A program made the position numbers and the translations under genes. DNA of 64,000 nucleotides from Archangium primigenium. Lineage in GTDB: Bacteria; Myxococcota; Myxococcia; Myxococcales; Myxococcaceae. Below are positions 19,842 to 28,205 of the stretch, piece after piece; the stretch's first letter is position 1; every line of letters starts with the position of its first letter. The notes beneath the pieces were generated by a model, which saw only the letters and a list, made by a program, of their open reading frames with translations, ran no database searches and was not told the DNA's origin. The stretch is taken from NCBI RefSeq assembly GCF_016904885.1, contig NZ_JADWYI010000001.1, forward strand, positions 2,480,001 to 2,544,000, in the 5' to 3' direction.

Positions 19842-20471
19842 ATGCGGCTCGCTCCCGATGCGCTCCCCGCCCTCCTCGAGCTGGTGATCGTGCTCGCCGT
19901 GCTGGCCATGGCGCTCCAACTGCTGCGCCTCAACGCGTGGCGGGCCTGGCTCTTCCTGTTTCCCCACCAGGTCCGGCTCCTGCCCGAGGCCCCGTCCGAG
20001 CCGCCCGCGCCGCTCGCCGCCTGGACCCAACAACTGCGGGCGCTGGGCTTCGTCCCGGTGGGCGCCCACGTCCAGAAGTCCCCCCTGCAACGGGGCACCC
20101 CCTCCTACGACTTCGCGCATCAGGGCGAGCGGACCTTCGCCACCCTCTACTTGTCCCTGCGCGGGCAGCCCCGGCTCTACCTGCTCACGCCCCTGGCCGG
20201 AGGCGATGCCGTACTCACCGATGGGGCGCTCGCGACCCGGGGGGGCGTGGCCCCGCCGCCGGAGGCCCTGCTCCAGACCCACCGCGCGCGGCTCGTGGGC
20301 CTGTCTCCGGAAGGGGAGTTCACCGCGGCGGGCCGGTTGGTCGCTGGGCGCTCGTGGTTCCAGGGACGGGGTCAGCGGGAGATTCGACGACAGAGCGTTC
20401 CTGGGTTGTTATGGACACTCGTGGCCCTCGCCATGGTGGTCTACCTGTTCGTGGGGGGCCGTACGGTTTGA
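19842..20471 (+). CDS. Hypothetical membrane protein
   Basis: 209 residues with a hydrophobic segment at each end (about 10-28 and 188-205) and a soluble middle that should lie on one face of the membrane. No catalytic motif or known family is recognised. ATG at 19842 follows the gap from the divergent protease gene. Codon use is typical of the window, so it is probably a real gene. The thiolase gene begins 79 bases downstream. Confidence 0.7.
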   Translation: MRLAPDALPALLELVIVLAVLAMALQLLRLNAWRAWLFLFPHQVRLLPEAPSEPPAPLAAWTQQLRALGFVPVGAHVQKSPLQRGTPSYDFAHQGERTFATLYLSLRGQPRLYLLTPLAGGDAVLTDGALATRGGVAPPPEALLQTHRARLVGLSPEGEFTAAGRLVAGRSWFQGRGQREIRRQSVPGLLWTLVALAMVVYLFVGGRTV

Positions 20472-20477
20472 CCCATC

Positions 20478-20496
20478 GGGCGCGTGCACCGCGCCC
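20478..20496. terminator. Strong hairpin after the 19842 gene
   Basis: GGGCGCG-TGCAC-CGCGCCC, a perfect seven-base stem with a five-base loop just after the stop. No T-run follows, so termination is uncertain. Confidence 0.35.
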
Positions 20497-20550
20497 CCGT
20501 GCGGAGTAGGAAGGGGCTTTTCCTCCTCCCCAGTTCCGGAGCGTCCCGCG

Positions 20551-21747
20551 ATGAAGAGCGTGTCCAAGAGCGAAGAGATCTACTTCCTGTCCGGCAAGCG
20601 CACGCCGTTCGGGACCTATGGGGGCGCGCTCAAGGACGTGAGCGCCACGGATCTGGCGGTGGAGTCGGCGCGGGCCGCGCTCGCGCAGGCGAAGGTGTCG
20701 CCCGAGCACATCCAGCACGTCGTCTACGGCAACGTGGTGCAGACGAGCGCGGACGCCATCTACCTGCCCCGGCACGTGGGCCTGCGCACGGGGGTGCCGG
20801 TGCCGGTGCCCGCGCTGGGCGTCAACCGGCTGTGCGGCTCGGGCTTCCAGGCCTTCATCAACGCCGCGGAGCTGATGATCACCGAGCAGGCCGAGTGCGT
20901 GCTGGCCGGTGGCACCGAGTCCATGAGCCAGGCGCCCCACGTCATCCGCGGGGCGCGCTTCGGCATTCCGCTGGGCAAGGGCGGCATGGAGGACATGCTC
21001 TGGAGCGCCCTGACGGACAGCTACACCGGCATGCCCATGGCGCTCACCGCCGAGCAGCTCGCGGTGGACTACGGGCTGAGCCAGGACGTGGTGGACGAGT
21101 ACGCGGTGCTCACCCAGAAGCGCTTCGCCGCCGCGCAGGAGTCCGGCCGCTTCGAGCAGGAGATTTCTCCCGTCACGCTCAAGGGCAAGAAGGGCGACAC
21201 GGTGGTGTCCCGCGACGAGCACAACCGTCCGGAGACCACGGTGGAGGGGCTCAAGAAGCTGCCCAAGGTGTTCAAGAAGGACGGCGTGGTGCACGCGGGC
21301 GCCGCCAGCGGCATCTGCGACGGCGCGGGCTCCATGGTGATGGCCACGCGCGCCTTCGTGGAGAAGCACGGTCTGACGCCCATCGCCCGGCTGGTGAACT
21401 GGGGCGTGTCCGGGTGTGACCCGAAGGTGATGGGCATCGGCCCCGCGCCCGCCATCCGCAACCTGCTCACGCGCGCCCAGTGCAAGCTCACGGACGTGGA
21501 CCTGTTCGAGGTGAACGAGGCCTTCGCGCCGCAGTACCTCGCGGTGGAGAAGGAGCTGGGGCTGCCGCGCGAGCACAGCAACGTGAACGGCGGCGCCATC
21601 GCCGTGGGCCACCCGCTGGGCGCCTCCGGCGCGCGCATCACCATGACGCTCGCCTACGAGCTCAAGCGCCGCGGCGCGCGCTACGGCATCGGCTCGGCCT
21701 GCATCGGTGGCGGCCAGGGCATCGCGCTTCTCATCGAGGCGCTCTGA
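20551..21747 (+). CDS. Acetyl-CoA acetyltransferase (thiolase)
   Basis: Cytosolic thiolase of 398 residues that condenses or cleaves acyl-CoA (acetoacetyl-CoA to two acetyl-CoA, or 3-ketoacyl-CoA in beta-oxidation). The acyl-enzyme Cys is about residue 95 in RLCGSGFQ, the His is in GHPLGASG, and the second catalytic Cys is in SACIGGGQG. VNEAFAPQYLAVEKELG is the NEAF motif. The ATG at 20551 gives normal family length. No beta-oxidation partner is adjacent, so acetyl-CoA acetyltransferase is the modest call. A small zinc-ribbon-like gene follows 31 bases downstream and may be co-transcribed. Confidence 0.93.
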   Translation: MKSVSKSEEIYFLSGKRTPFGTYGGALKDVSATDLAVESARAALAQAKVSPEHIQHVVYGNVVQTSADAIYLPRHVGLRTGVPVPVPALGVNRLCGSGFQAFINAAELMITEQAECVLAGGTESMSQAPHVIRGARFGIPLGKGGMEDMLWSALTDSYTGMPMALTAEQLAVDYGLSQDVVDEYAVLTQKRFAAAQESGRFEQEISPVTLKGKKGDTVVSRDEHNRPETTVEGLKKLPKVFKKDGVVHAGAASGICDGAGSMVMATRAFVEKHGLTPIARLVNWGVSGCDPKVMGIGPAPAIRNLLTRAQCKLTDVDLFEVNEAFAPQYLAVEKELGLPREHSNVNGGAIAVGHPLGASGARITMTLAYELKRRGARYGIGSACIGGGQGIALLIEAL

Positions 21748-21778
21748 GGCACAGACGATTTCCATGGATCAGGTGACG

Positions 21779-21994
21779 ATGAGCAACGAGCTGGATGCGA
21801 AGGCGGCCCGGGAGCGGGCCAAGGCGATCGCCGAGCAGCGGCGGGCCGAGCGCCGCAACCGCAAGCGCAAGTGCGTGGTGTGCGGCGTGGAGGAGAACGA
21901 CAAGGCCCCCCTGGTGGCCCACCCCGATGGCATCGGCCCCTCGTGCAAGGACGACCAGTCCTGCCAGGCGCGCCGGGCCTCGGCGCTGCGCTGA
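21779..21994 (+). CDS. Small Cys-containing protein, zinc-ribbon-like
   Basis: 71-residue basic protein. An Arg/Lys/Ala-rich helix (RERAKAIAEQRRAERRNRK) leads into CVVCG, with two further cysteines about 20 and 26 residues on, spacing that could bind one metal. ATG at 21779 has AGGTGACG directly upstream; ATG at 21764 is an alternative without a ribosome-binding site. It could be a small nucleic-acid-binding or regulatory protein. I do not recognise a named family. Confidence 0.6.
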   Translation: MSNELDAKAARERAKAIAEQRRAERRNRKRKCVVCGVEENDKAPLVAHPDGIGPSCKDDQSCQARRASALR

Positions 21995-22077
21995 GACGGC
22001 GGGTTCGGGTGACGGCTCCCACCGTACGGGGTAGGGTGGGAGCGGCACCGACGGGTAGGCGGGGGGCCGGAGATTCG

Positions 22078-22093
22078 GGACGTTTCCTTGCTG
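22078..22093 (+). promoter_or_regulatory. Possible -24/-12 (sigma-54) promoter for the 65-residue gene
   Basis: GG at 22078-22079 and GC at 22090-22091 in TTGCT have the right spacing for a sigma-54 promoter upstream of the gene at 22149. A weak sigma-70 pair (TTGCTG/GATATT) overlaps the area. This spacing is common by chance in GC-rich DNA. Confidence 0.3.
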
Positions 22094-22148
22094 GTCCCCG
22101 AGACTCGCGATATTCCTGGGGAATCTCTTCGGCTACACGAGGATGGAA

Positions 22149-22346
22149 ATGGCCGTGACCAACTTCACCGGAGTCAAGGTGTTCTCCACCACGCTCGCGC
22201 GCGATCGCGAGAACATGGGCGAGAACATCACCAAGTGGCTCAAGGAGAACCCGCAAGCGGACGTGTTGGACAAGATCGTCACGCAGTCCTCCGACAAGGA
22301 GTTCCACTGCCTGACCATCACCCTGTTCTACCGGCACAAGACCTGA
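22149..22346 (+). CDS. Small conserved protein of unknown function
   Basis: 65-residue protein with no signal peptide, motif or membrane span. It looks like a compact alpha/beta domain: VTNFTGVKVFSTT, a helix around ENITKWLKENP, then FHCLTITLFYRHK. From memory very similar small proteins occur widely in myxobacteria, so it is probably a real, conserved gene. ATG at 22149 is preferred over 22143 because GAGGA lies six bases upstream. It has its own terminator at 22378-22416. Confidence 0.65.
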   Translation: MAVTNFTGVKVFSTTLARDRENMGENITKWLKENPQADVLDKIVTQSSDKEFHCLTITLFYRHKT

Positions 22347-22377
22347 GCCGGACGGCCGTCCGGGCCGCGGTGAGACC

Positions 22378-22416
22378 GAGGCGCTCTTTCCCAGAAGGTG
22401 GGGAAGGGCGCCTTTC
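22378..22416 (+). terminator. Rho-independent terminator
   Basis: Stem AGGCGC..TTTCCC pairs with GGGAAGGGCGCCT across an eight-base loop, followed by TTTCGTC. It follows the 65-residue gene and precedes the rhomboid-like gene. Confidence 0.75.
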
Positions 22417-22521
22417 GTCATTCGGAGTGGCGGGTAGTGGACGGAAACGGTTGCCAAGCGGGCTGCGTTTCCCCACCTTTTGCTCCACTCCCGGGCGCTA
22501 CCGGGTGGAGAGGATGACGTG

Positions 22522-23244
22522 ATGCGACCGATGCGCAGCATGGGCGGTGGGGGTTTTGGATTCGCGGGCGTGGAATCCATGGCCGCGAAGCTGGCGATCG
22601 CGCTGGTGGCCGGCTCGGTGATTTCGCTCGCGGCGGGCCAGGTGGGCTCGCTGCTGTTGCTCGCGCCGCAGGGCGTCCTGGGCAACTTCTGGCTCTGGCA
22701 GCCCTTCACCTACGCCTTCGTGGAGCGCAGTCCGCTGGGCATCATCTTCGGCGCCCTCATCCTCTACTCCATTGGTGGGGGCCTGGAGATGACGTGGGGC
22801 TCGCGCCGCCTGCTGTGGACCATCTGGGGCGGGGCGGTGCTGGCCGGCGTCCTCACGGTGCTCACCGGGCTCGTGCTGCCGGTGCAGGTGGCCTACTCGG
22901 GCGGCGGCGTGATGACGACGCTCGCGTGGGTGTCCTACGGCCTGTCCATCGGACGCGGTCAGGCCAACTTCTGGGGCCTGCCCCTGAGTGGCTACTGGCT
23001 GGCGGCCATTGGCGCGGGCTTCGTGGTGCTCAACGCCCTCACCGCGGGCGTGGCCAGCCAGATTCCGGAGATCTTCGCGCTGGGGATCGCCTGGTTGGCG
23101 GTGAACGCGGCGAGCCCGCGGCGCCTCATGCTCCGGGCGCAGCACTGGCGGATGCAGCGGCAGATGCGCGGGCGCTCCAAGCACTTGAAGGTGCTCTCGC
23201 GCGACCGCGACGCGGAGCGGCCCAACGACCGCTACCTGAACTGA
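22522..23244 (+). CDS. Rhomboid-like multi-spanning membrane protein
   Basis: 240 residues with about six transmembrane helices and an Arg-rich cytoplasmic tail. The arrangement (WLWQPFTYAFVE, then EMTWGSRRLLW) is rhomboid-like, but I find no GxSG nucleophile; the local sequence is AYSGGGVMTT, and no late catalytic His is evident. It is therefore more likely a rhomboid-fold pseudoprotease or derlin/TMEM115-like relative. ATG at 22522 has GGAGAGG eight bases upstream. It is convergent with the sigma-54 activator. Confidence 0.65.
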   Translation: MRPMRSMGGGGFGFAGVESMAAKLAIALVAGSVISLAAGQVGSLLLLAPQGVLGNFWLWQPFTYAFVERSPLGIIFGALILYSIGGGLEMTWGSRRLLWTIWGGAVLAGVLTVLTGLVLPVQVAYSGGGVMTTLAWVSYGLSIGRGQANFWGLPLSGYWLAAIGAGFVVLNALTAGVASQIPEIFALGIAWLAVNAASPRRLMLRAQHWRMQRQMRGRSKHLKVLSRDRDAERPNDRYLN

Positions 23245-23266
23245 GCCGGGTGCTTCGGCCCGGGCG

Positions 23267-24907
<1,641 letters not shown>

Positions 24908-25002
24908 GTCCGGGCCTCCCTCTCAGGATGAGCCTCTTCCCTATCGTTTTGAGAGGCCCGTGGCGAGCCGATGTGGGGCGGTCCGAGTCATTCCGAGGAT
25001 TT

Positions 25003-25034
25003 ACAACGTTGTGCGTCCTGGTCTGGGGCTTGCT
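25003..25034 (+). promoter_or_regulatory. Candidate sigma-54 promoter with adjacent palindrome, upstream of the YceI gene
   Basis: TGGTCTGGGGCTTGCT at 25019-25034 has GG at 25020-25021 and GC at 25032-25033, the exact -24/-12 spacing with TTGCT. A perfect palindrome ACAACGTTGT lies at 25003-25012. Overlapping TATAGG (25034-25039) with a TTGTGC upstream could instead be a sigma-70 promoter, so the assignment is open. Confidence 0.5.
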
Positions 25035-25103
25035 ATAGGAAGGCGCCGTGGGGCCGCGGCGACGCCTGGCCGCCCTCGTGCCGCCCCGCGCTGGAGACAC
25101 ACC

Positions 25104-25736
25104 ATGAAGCTGTTCCTCAAGTCCGTCGTCGCCGCCGCCGTCCTCGTTCCCTCGTTCGCGTTCGCCGCCACGTACACGCTCGACCCGTCCCACTCGACGG
25201 CGGAGTTCTCCGTGCGGCACATGATGGTGTCCAACGTGAAGGGCGCCATCAAGCTGACGTCCGGCAGCCTGAACCTGGACGAGAAGGACGTCACCAAGTC
25301 CACCGTGGAGGCCACGCTGGACACCTCCACCATCAACACCAACGAGCCCAAGCGCGACGAGCACCTCAAGAGCGCGGACTTCTTCGACGCCGCCAAGTAC
25401 CCCACCATCACCTTCAAGTCGACCAAGGTGGCCAAGGCCGGCAAGGACAAGCTCAAGGTGACGGGTGACTTCACCCTGCACGGCGTGACCAAGCCGGTGG
25501 TGCTGGACGTGACGGGCCCCACCGCCGAGGCGAAGGATCCCTGGGGCAACACGGTGCGCGGCGTGGAGGCCACCACCACCATCAACCGCAAGGACTTCGG
25601 CCTGTCCTGGAACAAGGCGCTGGAGACGGGCGGCGTGGCGGTGAGCGAGGACGTGAAGATCACGCTGAACCTGGAGATGAAGAAGGAGGCGCCCGCGGCC
25701 GCGGCGCCCGCGGCGGCCGAGCCCGCGAAGAAGTAG
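25104..25736 (+). CDS. YceI family periplasmic protein
   Basis: 210 residues with a cleavable signal (MKLFLKSVVAAAV to about FAFA/A) and one YceI domain, a beta-barrel lipocalin-like fold that binds isoprenoid quinones or related amphiphiles. YTLDPSHSTAEFSVRHMM at its N-terminus and GDFTLHGVTKPVVLDV near residue 130 are family signatures. The Pro/Ala-rich end is unusual but common in myxobacterial envelope proteins. It is divergent from the sigma-54 regulator, which may control it through the promoter at 25019. Confidence 0.93.
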   Translation: MKLFLKSVVAAAVLVPSFAFAATYTLDPSHSTAEFSVRHMMVSNVKGAIKLTSGSLNLDEKDVTKSTVEATLDTSTINTNEPKRDEHLKSADFFDAAKYPTITFKSTKVAKAGKDKLKVTGDFTLHGVTKPVVLDVTGPTAEAKDPWGNTVRGVEATTTINRKDFGLSWNKALETGGVAVSEDVKITLNLEMKKEAPAAAAPAAAEPAKK

Positions 25737-25770
25737 TCCCTCGCGCGGTTTCATCAAGACGGCCGTCCTG

Positions 25771-25803
25771 GCGGGGCCCCGGGCGACGGGGCCCCGCTTG
25801 TCG
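25771..25803 (+). terminator. GC-rich terminator after the YceI gene
   Basis: GCGGGGCCCCG and CGGGGCCCCGC form a perfect 11-base stem around a five-base loop, followed by TTGTCGT. Confidence 0.6.
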
Positions 25804-25834
25804 TGCGGGGGCGGATACGGCATCGTCGCGCGTC

Positions 25835-26347
25835 ATGACCAGCCAGCATTCGCCGCGTCCCTCCACCTGGAGAGCGCTCTCCGGTGCCCTCGTGCTCACC
25901 GGTGCCTTGTGGGGTTGTGGGGCGAACGGATCGACGCCTCCCCCGAAGCCCGTGAAGGCCCCGGCCCCCGTCCTGGTGGCCGCCAAGCCGCCGCCCGCTC
26001 CGGCGCCCGCCGCCAAGCCGCCACCCGCTCCGGCGCCCGCCGCCACGCCGCCGCCCGCTCCGGCGCCCGCCGCCAAGCCGCCCGCGCCCAAGGTGGACCC
26101 CGCGGTGCTCTTCACCAAGTACGGCTGCCCGCTGTGCCATGCCCCCGGCGCGCGCTACCACGAGAAGATCCTCAAGGCGCCCACGCGCTCGCCCGAGGAC
26201 CTGGCCAAGTGGATCCGCAATCCGGAGAAGTTCATCCCCGGCACCGGCATGCCCACCTACGCGACGATGATCGACGAGCCCACGGCGCTCGTGCTGGCCA
26301 ACTGGCTCAAGGAAGCGGGCCCCGGCGCGCCCACGCACAAGAAGTAG
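25835..26347 (+). CDS. Cytochrome c lipoprotein with Pro/Ala-rich repeat linker
   Basis: 170 residues: lipoprotein signal ending in GALWGC, a linker built from near-identical KPPPAPAPAA units (about residues 50-82), and a single-heme cytochrome c domain with CPLCH heme attachment and a downstream Met in GTGMPTYATM as sixth ligand. The fold is short class I. The linker would let the domain reach from the outer membrane into the periplasm. Electron partners are not nearby. ATG at 25835 follows the YceI terminator. Confidence 0.85.
   Translation: MTSQHSPRPSTWRALSGALVLTGALWGCGANGSTPPPKPVKAPAPVLVAAKPPPAPAPAAKPPPAPAPAATPPPAPAPAAKPPAPKVDPAVLFTKYGCPLCHAPGARYHEKILKAPTRSPEDLAKWIRNPEKFIPGTGMPTYATMIDEPTALVLANWLKEAGPGAPTHKK
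25985..26085 (+). repeat. Tandem Pro/Ala-coding DNA repeat
   Basis: About three and a half copies of a 30-base unit coding KPPPAPAPAA. Copies are near-identical, so length variation between strains is likely. Confidence 0.7.
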
Positions 26348-26378
26348 CCGGCGCTTCTTCCCCCGCGCGCCCCCGGCG

Positions 26379-27482
26379 TCACGGATCCACGATCCGGTGC
26401 ACCAGGGTCTCGAAGAGCGCGGGGTGCTGGGCGAGCTGGCGGATGACCCGCGCCCGGAGCCAGGGTCGGCGCGCCAGGGTGAGCAGCATGCGCGTGAAGA
26501 CGACGTAGCGGCGGTAGTGTGGCCGCACGGCGCGCTCATAGGCCCGGAAGGACTCCCGGGTGGCCCCGCGCTGGAGGATCTCCGGCAGCCGCTGTCCCAG
26601 CTCGCGCGCCGAGCGCAGCGCGAGCGTCAGGCCCTCGCCGGTGATGGCATCCACGTACCCGGCGGCATCCCCCACCAGGACGAAGCGATCCAGGGCCCGC
26701 GCGCGCACCGTCTGGGCGAGCGGCCCCGCGCCCCGGGGCGACGAGTCCTCGGGCGCGCCGGCGATGCGCGCCTCCAGGGCGGGAAACCGCTGGAGCAGCT
26801 GCGGGAAGCCGACCCGGCCCTCCACGCGTCCGTCCTCCCACAGGAAGGCCACGCCCACGCGCGTGTCGCCCGTGGGCGTGACATAGGCCTCCACGCCCGA
26901 CGCGAAGTGGACCTCCACGAAGGGGGACCACGGCGCCAGGCGGAAGTGCTGCCGCAGCCCGAAGCGCCGGGGCGCATGGGGCAGGGGCGCCACCTCCAGG
27001 CCCTGGGCGCGCCGCAGGGGCGAGGCGAGTCCGTCCGCGGCCACGAGCAGCCGGGCCTCCACCCGCTCCCCACTGGCGAGCGTCAGCCGGGCCTGCTCGC
27101 GCGTGCGCTCGACGTTGGTCACCTGGCAGTGCTCGCGCACGTCCACACCCGCCTCGCGGGCCACCTGCGCGAGCACCCGCTCCAGCGCGAGCCGCCGGAT
27201 GCCCAGGCCCCCGGGCGCCGGCAGCCGGCCTTCCACCGTGGTGCCGTCCTCCTGCAGGTAGCGGATGCCCTCCAGGCGCGCGCAGTCCTCCGTGGTGAGC
27301 AGCGCCCGCGCACCCAGCGCCTCGAGCTCCCGCAGGCCCGCGGGCAGCAGGCCCTCGCCGCACGCCTTGTCCCGGGGCAGGCCCTGCCGCTCGAACAGCC
27401 GCGTGACGAGTCCCTTCCTCGCGGCGTGGATGGCCACCGCGAGCCCCGCCGGGCCACCGCCCACGATGGCCACGTCCGTCAT
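26379..27482 (-). CDS. FAD-dependent oxidoreductase, geranylgeranyl-reductase-like
   Basis: 367-residue flavoprotein of the group A monooxygenase / geranylgeranyl reductase type. VAIVGGGPAGLAVAIHAAR at the N-terminus is the dinucleotide-binding motif, DKACGEGLLP follows around residue 37, and FVLVGDAAGYVDAITGEG around 265 is the second FAD motif. It begins nine bases after the methyltransferase gene, so the two form an operon. Such pairs often sit beside type III polyketide synthases in myxobacteria, but none is visible here. The substrate is unknown. Confidence 0.85.
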   Translation of the reverse strand: MTDVAIVGGGPAGLAVAIHAARKGLVTRLFERQGLPRDKACGEGLLPAGLRELEALGARALLTTEDCARLEGIRYLQEDGTTVEGRLPAPGGLGIRRLALERVLAQVAREAGVDVREHCQVTNVERTREQARLTLASGERVEARLLVAADGLASPLRRAQGLEVAPLPHAPRRFGLRQHFRLAPWSPFVEVHFASGVEAYVTPTGDTRVGVAFLWEDGRVEGRVGFPQLLQRFPALEARIAGAPEDSSPRGAGPLAQTVRARALDRFVLVGDAAGYVDAITGEGLTLALRSARELGQRLPEILQRGATRESFRAYERAVRPHYRRYVVFTRMLLTLARRPWLRARVIRQLAQHPALFETLVHRIVDP

Positions 27483-27491
27483 CGCCGGGCC

Positions 27492-28073
27492 TCAGGACTC
27501 ATGGGCGCCGCCGGGCACGAAGCGGGGGCGGGCGCCAAAGGCGCGCTGGTACTCGGGGCCGAGCGCGGCTTCCTCGGCGCGGATGCGCACGACGAGCAGC
27601 GCCGCGTTGGCCACGCTGAAGACGAGCGCCGTCAGGTAGGCCCCGTGGATGAGCGGAATGCACGCCATCTCCAGGATGACGGCCACGTAGTTGGGGTGGC
27701 GCACGAAGCGGTAGGGGCCGCTCGTCACCGGCCGCGCGCCCGGGATGAAGAGGATGCGCGTGTTCCAGCGCTCGCCCAGCGTGGTGATGGCCCAGTAGCG
27801 CAGCGCCTGCGCCAGCACCGCGCCGCCCAGCGCCACCCACCCGAGCACGCCGGGGAAGGCCCGGGGCCAGCCCACCACCTCGGCCGCGCACGACACGAGG
27901 AAGGCCGTGTGCAGCACCGTCATCACCCGGTAGTGGCCCTGGCCCACCTCCCGCCCGCCCGCGGCGAGCGCTCGCCGGGCGTTGCGCGTGGAGAGGACGA
28001 GCTCCACGACCCGCTCCACCCCGATGAGTCCGAGGAAGAACAGGTAGGCCCGTGCGGAATCCGAGAGTTCCAT
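27492..28073 (-). CDS. Isoprenylcysteine carboxyl methyltransferase family membrane enzyme
   Basis: 193 residues with about five hydrophobic helices and the ICMT signature RFVRHPNYVAVILEMA near residue 132, followed by EEAALGPEYQRAFG near the C-terminus. ICMT-like enzymes such as BpsB methylate polyketide-derived alkylpyrones or isoprenoid thiols with AdoMet. ATG at 28073 (MELSDSARAY) is chosen, since the upstream in-frame residues are Arg/Gly-rich noise. It leads the operon with the FAD oxidoreductase; its normal partner synthase is absent here. Confidence 0.85.
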   Translation of the reverse strand: MELSDSARAYLFFLGLIGVERVVELVLSTRNARRALAAGGREVGQGHYRVMTVLHTAFLVSCAAEVVGWPRAFPGVLGWVALGGAVLAQALRYWAITTLGERWNTRILFIPGARPVTSGPYRFVRHPNYVAVILEMACIPLIHGAYLTALVFSVANAALLVVRIRAEEAALGPEYQRAFGARPRFVPGGAHES

Positions 28074-28205
28074 CGCGGCGGCACCCCTTGAGCGCCCCTG
28101 GCTGGCCGAGCGCCACCGCGAAGATAGGGGCGCCCCCCCGCCCTCGCACCCGGCGCGAGGCCTGGGCGGGGGCAAGTGGGGGCTAGCGGACGTCCGGCGT
28201 CGGGC

